A DNA stretch of 64,000 bases from Patiria miniata (taxonomy: Eukaryota; Echinodermata; Asteroidea; Valvatida; Asterinidae): contig NW_024037059.1 in the NCBI RefSeq assembly GCF_015706575.1, positions 27,104,129-27,168,128 of the forward strand. The letters are read 5' to 3'. Position numbers and translations under genes: made by a program. Position 1 is the stretch's first letter, and each line of letters begins with the position of its first letter. The notes beneath the pieces are model-generated. The model was not told the DNA's origin, searched no databases, and saw only the letters and a program-made list of their open reading frames with translations. This document shows, in pieces, positions 62,301 to 64,000 of this stretch.

Positions 62301-63406
62301 TTCAATGCTGTATTCACACTTACTTCATTTGGCAACAACTGTGTGGGAAGCACCTCCTTCAATTTCAAATTCGCCCCCAAAAAAATGAGATTTAGAGAAC
62401 AGTGTTAAAATATTAAGAGGCAAAAAATTTGAATTTTGAAGTCTGATTCATTCTCACCACTGTAAAAGGTCTTCAGTTGCTCCGGGCATGCCTTCATGCA
62501 ATGCGAGTAAACTACTTGCTGCATCGCGTGCCGATTGGTCGCTACCAGTTTCTGTGCTTGACCAGGTCTGGTACCCGATATCCCCCGATTCGTCTGGCCT
62601 GCTTATTCCAACCCATTGCGACAGAGATTCTAGGAAGGTCAGGAGCTCTCTCTTGAGGAGTGATACTGGGTGGAACAGCGGGGCGTAGTCTTCGGCAGTC
62701 ATTTTTATCCTACTGAACAGGGGTATCTAAGAAGACACACAATAGATTCGGTGTTTTAACAGAAATCTTTGCAATTGAAGCAGGTCCAGAGGTTTGTTTT
62801 GAATCCTGGCTCAATTGAACTTTCCTTGGTTCAAGCAAAACTTAATCAGTTCAAAACCAGTTCCTTTACATTGTTAGATCGTAACATGGTGATGGTTTAA
62901 ACCTAGTCCAACTAAAGAGCATTTGGGTTTTTTTGGTCGTGGGGAGGGGGTTCAACATCCAACCTCTACATATCATAATTAAATTATGTAATTAAATTAT
63001 GGTAAAATGTTAACCGAACTTCTACACTTGTAAGAGAAAAACGATCAACATAAAGCACAAGATTTTGATACCCTGCATCAAAAATTTGAGTCCCTTTTAC
63101 GTAAAATTTACGTCAAAATGTCTGCAAGACACCCGTCTAAAACTCACAGACTCTTGGTACAAAAACCTAATTGTGAGGTGAAGATATCGGAAAAATGTGT
63201 CCCTTCCAAGCCCTAGTAGGGTTAAAACTTCATCTCACCTGAATCAGTGACTGATGTGGGCAGTCCCTCAAGCAGAATGCCGCACAGATAGACATGACAT
63301 GGCTAGTGGTGGCTCTAGTCATTGTCTGTAGGTCCAGCTCCCCATGACTGATGTGATCTCGTAGCCTGGGGCCTTCTGGATGGACTAAGATATCTAGGAG
63401 CATCTC
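50148..63406 (-). CDS. ERMARD: ERMARD-like protein, C-terminal 315 residues, six exons (5' end outside window)
   Basis: Exons on the minus strand: 63406-63239, 62726-62458, 62113-62039, 61255-61091, 52690-52577, 50304-50148. Every intron is GT-AG and every phase fits (0, 2, 2, 2, 2), giving one open frame of 315 codons to a TAA. Compared from memory with human ERMARD (ER membrane-associated RNA degradation protein, about 680 residues, DUF4209 type), matches run in order: EGPRLRDHISHGEL (human EGPRIRDHLSHGEI), FHPVSLLKREL, KTLFRPRRELEVVSLLRRI, ELRSRQRANY (human TLRSRQRQNY), a membrane-type segment GLRLVALILLCQL, and RYAENLNSLTSPEKNKW (human QYTENLVAYTSYEKNKW). The family is an ER-membrane protein linked in humans to periventricular nodular heterotopia; its molecular role is poorly known. 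AATAAA sites near 49803-49825 may serve the 3' end. Confidence 0.93.
50317..50640 (-). mobile_element. tRNA-derived SINE in the last ERMARD intron
   Basis: On the minus strand: B box GGTTCGAGTCC at 50614-50604, body with GGGCAAGGCACTTCG and CACCTCGGAGTAACTGGG, and a tail GGTCTTTATAAATACAC followed by (ATT)n ending at about 50317. Same broad family as the element at 32694. Confidence 0.75.
50712..50838. mobile_element. Hairpin element with CCCTAA core, copy 2
   Basis: CCTATGTTCCCCAATACCG words on the left and CGGTATTGGGGAAC on the right enclose ACCCTATAACCCTAACCC (50768-50799). Same build as 35941-36053, with the telomere-like strand reversed. Confidence 0.82.
50839..51908. other. ERMARD intron sequence, no gene seen
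   Basis: AT-rich intron DNA with a poly-A run at 51189-51205 and repeated ACTTACG / GCGCAA words around 51480-51560 and 51880-52340, into which the MITE at 51909 inserted. Confidence 0.4.
51909..52233. mobile_element. hAT-like MITE, copy 2 (reverse of 38418)
   Basis: Ends CAAGGGCGGATCTAG and GGATCCGCCCTTG are inverted. Flanks AAGTCCCA and AAGTCGCA agree at 7 of 8 bases. The interior (GCGATCTGAGGCAATTTCTG, CATCTTTTCC complement) matches the 38418 copy. It lies in the last ERMARD intron. Confidence 0.9.
52577..52690 (-). CDS. ERMARD: ERMARD-like exon 5 of 6 seen, membrane-segment exon
   Basis: Acceptor GGTTAATTGCAG ends at 52691; donor CTCAA|GTAAGT. 114 bp, phase 2 to 2. Encodes a hydrophobic stretch (GLRLVALILLCQL) in the place of the human segment LLSPVLSLILLLIALEL. 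It is 8.4 kb from the previous exon. Confidence 0.9.
53024..53575 (+). mobile_element. LINE- or SINE-type 3' end with (ATT)n tail
   Basis: T-rich sequence ending AGGCGCTTTGAGGTATTTTT, AAAGCGCCATATAAATG and (ATT)n, the 3' signature of CR1/L2 elements. No tRNA head or coding part is visible, so the 5' limit is uncertain. It lies in the long ERMARD intron. Confidence 0.55.
53855..54147. mobile_element. Foldback element in the ERMARD intron
   Basis: CTCAATTCATATCCGGGCCGAGTTCTGGACAAG at 53884 pairs with CAGAACTCAGTCCGGATATGAATTGAG near 54103-54132, with GGCCCTT / AAGGGCCC outside. Interior about 160 bp, no coding. Confidence 0.75.
54990..55414. mobile_element. Foldback element with ~150-bp arms
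   Basis: GTGTGCCCAAAAAAAGTGCA at the left returns as TGCACTTTTTTGGCACAC at the right. The inner arms CATTTAAGTGAAAGGGTGT / ACACCCTTTCACTTAATTG also pair. The end sequence resembles mariner/Tc1-type termini, but no TA duplication could be settled. Confidence 0.8.
55415..57455. other. ERMARD intron sequence, no gene seen
   Basis: Includes a GATTGGCCG / GACCAATCAC region at 55498-55620 that recalls MITE-borne CCAAT words also seen at 6470-6740. The 131-residue plus frame at 56246 has no motif or splice support. Confidence 0.35.
57460..57640 (-). mobile_element. tRNA-derived SINE in the ERMARD intron
   Basis: Reverse copy of the 43859 family: B box GGTTTGAACCC on the minus strand at about 57571-57582 and CCAGGAGTATAAATGGG near 57490-57512. 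Confidence 0.8.
58308..58385 (-). mobile_element. 78-bp miniature inverted-repeat element, copy 2
   Basis: It begins GTCTGGTTCCCTGAC and ends GGAACCAGAC; reverse complement of the element at 7776-7852 with about 80% agreement. Confidence 0.78.
58386..61090. other. ERMARD intron sequence, no gene seen
   Basis: Several homopolymer G/C/T runs (58615-58636, 59829-59841, 60148-60158, 60566-60580). The 132-residue frame at 60134 lacks motifs and splice edges. Confidence 0.35.
61091..61255 (-). CDS. ERMARD: ERMARD-like exon 4 of 6 seen
   Basis: Acceptor TTCGTCACCTCAG ends at 61256; donor AACTG|GTGAG. 165 bp, phase 2 to 2. Encodes PRRELEVVSLLRRITAQC and AELRYQQYKAKELRSRQRAN, the strongest match to the human protein. 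A TTAA-flanked element starts 53 bp upstream of the acceptor. Confidence 0.95.
61308..61694. mobile_element. piggyBac-like nonautonomous element with TTAA duplication, copy 2
   Basis: TTAA flanks both sides (61304-61307, 61695-61698). The termini CCCTAACCCTCC and GGGGGTTAGGG have the CCCTA start typical of piggyBac ends and are telomere-like as well. The interior repeats GGATTTTGGAGGATTGAGG about seven times, the unit shared with 39296-39699. No transposase frame; the Pro/Ser/Lys/Ile-rich frames are repeat artefacts. It sits in the ERMARD intron close to an acceptor. Confidence 0.85.
62039..62113 (-). CDS. ERMARD: ERMARD-like exon 3 of 6 seen (25 codons)
   Basis: Acceptor TTCAATTCCAG ends at 62114; donor TTCAG|GTAATT. 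75 bp, phase 2 to 2. Encodes AELEPLVICVSESIGKTLF; the TLF just before the junction matches the human TLFCPR block completed by the next exon. Confidence 0.88.
62458..62726 (-). CDS. ERMARD: ERMARD-like exon 2 of 6 seen
   Basis: Acceptor GTCTTCTTAG ends at 62727; donor CAGTG|GTGAG. 269 bp, phase 0 to 2. The internal ATG at 62702 is not the gene start, since the frame is open upstream to the acceptor and joins the previous exon. FHPVSLLKRELLTFLESLSQW aligns with the human block YSSRCHPVFQLKKQVL. The second half (GISRPDESGDIG and onward) is Ser/Asp-rich and looks like a variable linker. Confidence 0.9.
63239..63406 (-). CDS. ERMARD: ERMARD-like exon 1 of 6 seen
   Basis: Acceptor TGGTTTTTCAG ends at 63407; donor ATTCAG|GTGAG follows 63239. 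56 codons, phase 0 at both ends. It holds the most conserved block, HPEGPRLRDHISHGELDL, a His/Arg-rich motif of the DUF4209-type domain. Earlier exons must lie beyond 64000. Confidence 0.93.
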
Positions 63407-63536
63407 CTGAAAAACCACAACACAAAGTAAATTTCATGGATTAAAGTTGCTCTTCTCGTGTATTTGAAAAAGTCTTCTTTTTTTCTCCTAACAAATTTTC
63501 TATCAGTATGTTTACTTTGATGACAATCTACTAGTT

Positions 63537-63765
63537 TTCTTTTTTGGGCGTCCGTAGACCAGGAACTCTCGTGCACACCATCATGCACGGAAGTGTAGAG
63601 GGCAGACGAAGATGGGGCAGACCAAGAGCAAACTGGGACTCTGATATTCGGAGATGGACAGGCAAGAGCATGGTGGAGGGCGTGCAGACTGCAGCAGATC
63701 GGGTGAGATAGAGGAGACTGATAAACTCATCAAAGTGCCCTAACGGCCTCACAGCTACGGGAGTG
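63537..63765 (+). mobile_element. LINE reverse-transcriptase C-terminal fragment
   Basis: The plus frame gives TIMHGSVEGRRRWGRPR, then a Trp/Asp-rich stretch and TGKSMVEGVQTAADR, with one in-frame stop before RRLINSSKCPNG. This GRxxxGRPR-W-DI pattern is the C-terminal end of many non-LTR retrotransposon polyproteins. 5'-truncated and decayed; the clade is not set. It lies in an ERMARD intron, opposite strand. Confidence 0.65.
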
Positions 63766-64000
63766 ACCTGACCTACTTTGGGTTGCTTTTGGGCATCATA
63801 AACGCAAAAATTCAAAATTTGTAAAAAACAAATTTTCATATGGTCAGATTTTCCTTCATTTCTCATTCAAATGCGTATAATTTTGTATTGTTAGGAAAAA
63901 AAAATAATTCTGGGATAACAGGCGTTCAGAGCCACAACGTTCAGAGCCACAACAGCCATAACGTCTGATATATCCAGAGCCGCCTTTAGCAGTGGTGAAA

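Overview
This is an animal nuclear DNA window: AT-rich, with kilobase introns with GT-AG ends, scattered genes and dense transposon debris. It carries an ortholog of ERMARD (animal gene), a rhodopsin-class GPCR, CR1/L2-type LINE and Penelope-like fragments, tRNA-headed SINEs with (ATT)n tails, and many short inverted-repeat DNA elements. This mix suggests a marine invertebrate, perhaps an invertebrate deuterostome such as an echinoderm. That placement is inference. There is no sign of bacterial or organellar sequence.

Three host genes can be supported. (1) At 510-1044 (+), two phase-matched exons encode a signal peptide and an acidic/basic propeptide segment, probably the start of a secreted peptide or neuropeptide precursor; its later exons were not found. 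(2) At 26872-28137 (-), a single coding exon encodes a 421-residue class A GPCR, nearest by eye to the adenosine-receptor type but lacking the usual TM6 proline. (3) At 50148-63406 (-), six exons whose phases all fit encode the last 315 residues of an ERMARD-like protein; its 5' part lies beyond the right edge. Most other long open frames are shadows of repeats.

Layout: 1-1.1 kb, palindromic repeat and peptide-precursor exons; 1.5-3.7 kb, a possible fossil LTR element; 3.7-13 kb, foldback elements, telomere-like tracts, a long (TA)n, a Penelope-like 3' end, a foldback element carrying a LINE insertion, and a TGACGTCA-rich tandem repeat; 14.2-24.4 kb, a young array of a ~1.5-kb repeat, split by hAT-like elements and a tRNA-bearing foldback; 26.9-28.1 kb, the GPCR; 28-50 kb, intergenic DNA with SINEs, hAT-like elements with 8-bp target duplications, tandem duplications and telomere-motif hairpins; 50.1-63.4 kb, the ERMARD gene, whose introns hold SINEs, a hAT-like MITE, foldbacks and a TTAA-flanked piggyBac-like element.

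The genes show no common pathway. The main novelty is in mobile DNA: two different short-element families whose arms or cores are telomere-like CCCTAA/TTAGGG, one with piggyBac-type TTAA duplications; a hAT-like element that carries a Penelope 3' tail; and transposon ends that abut ERMARD splice acceptors.
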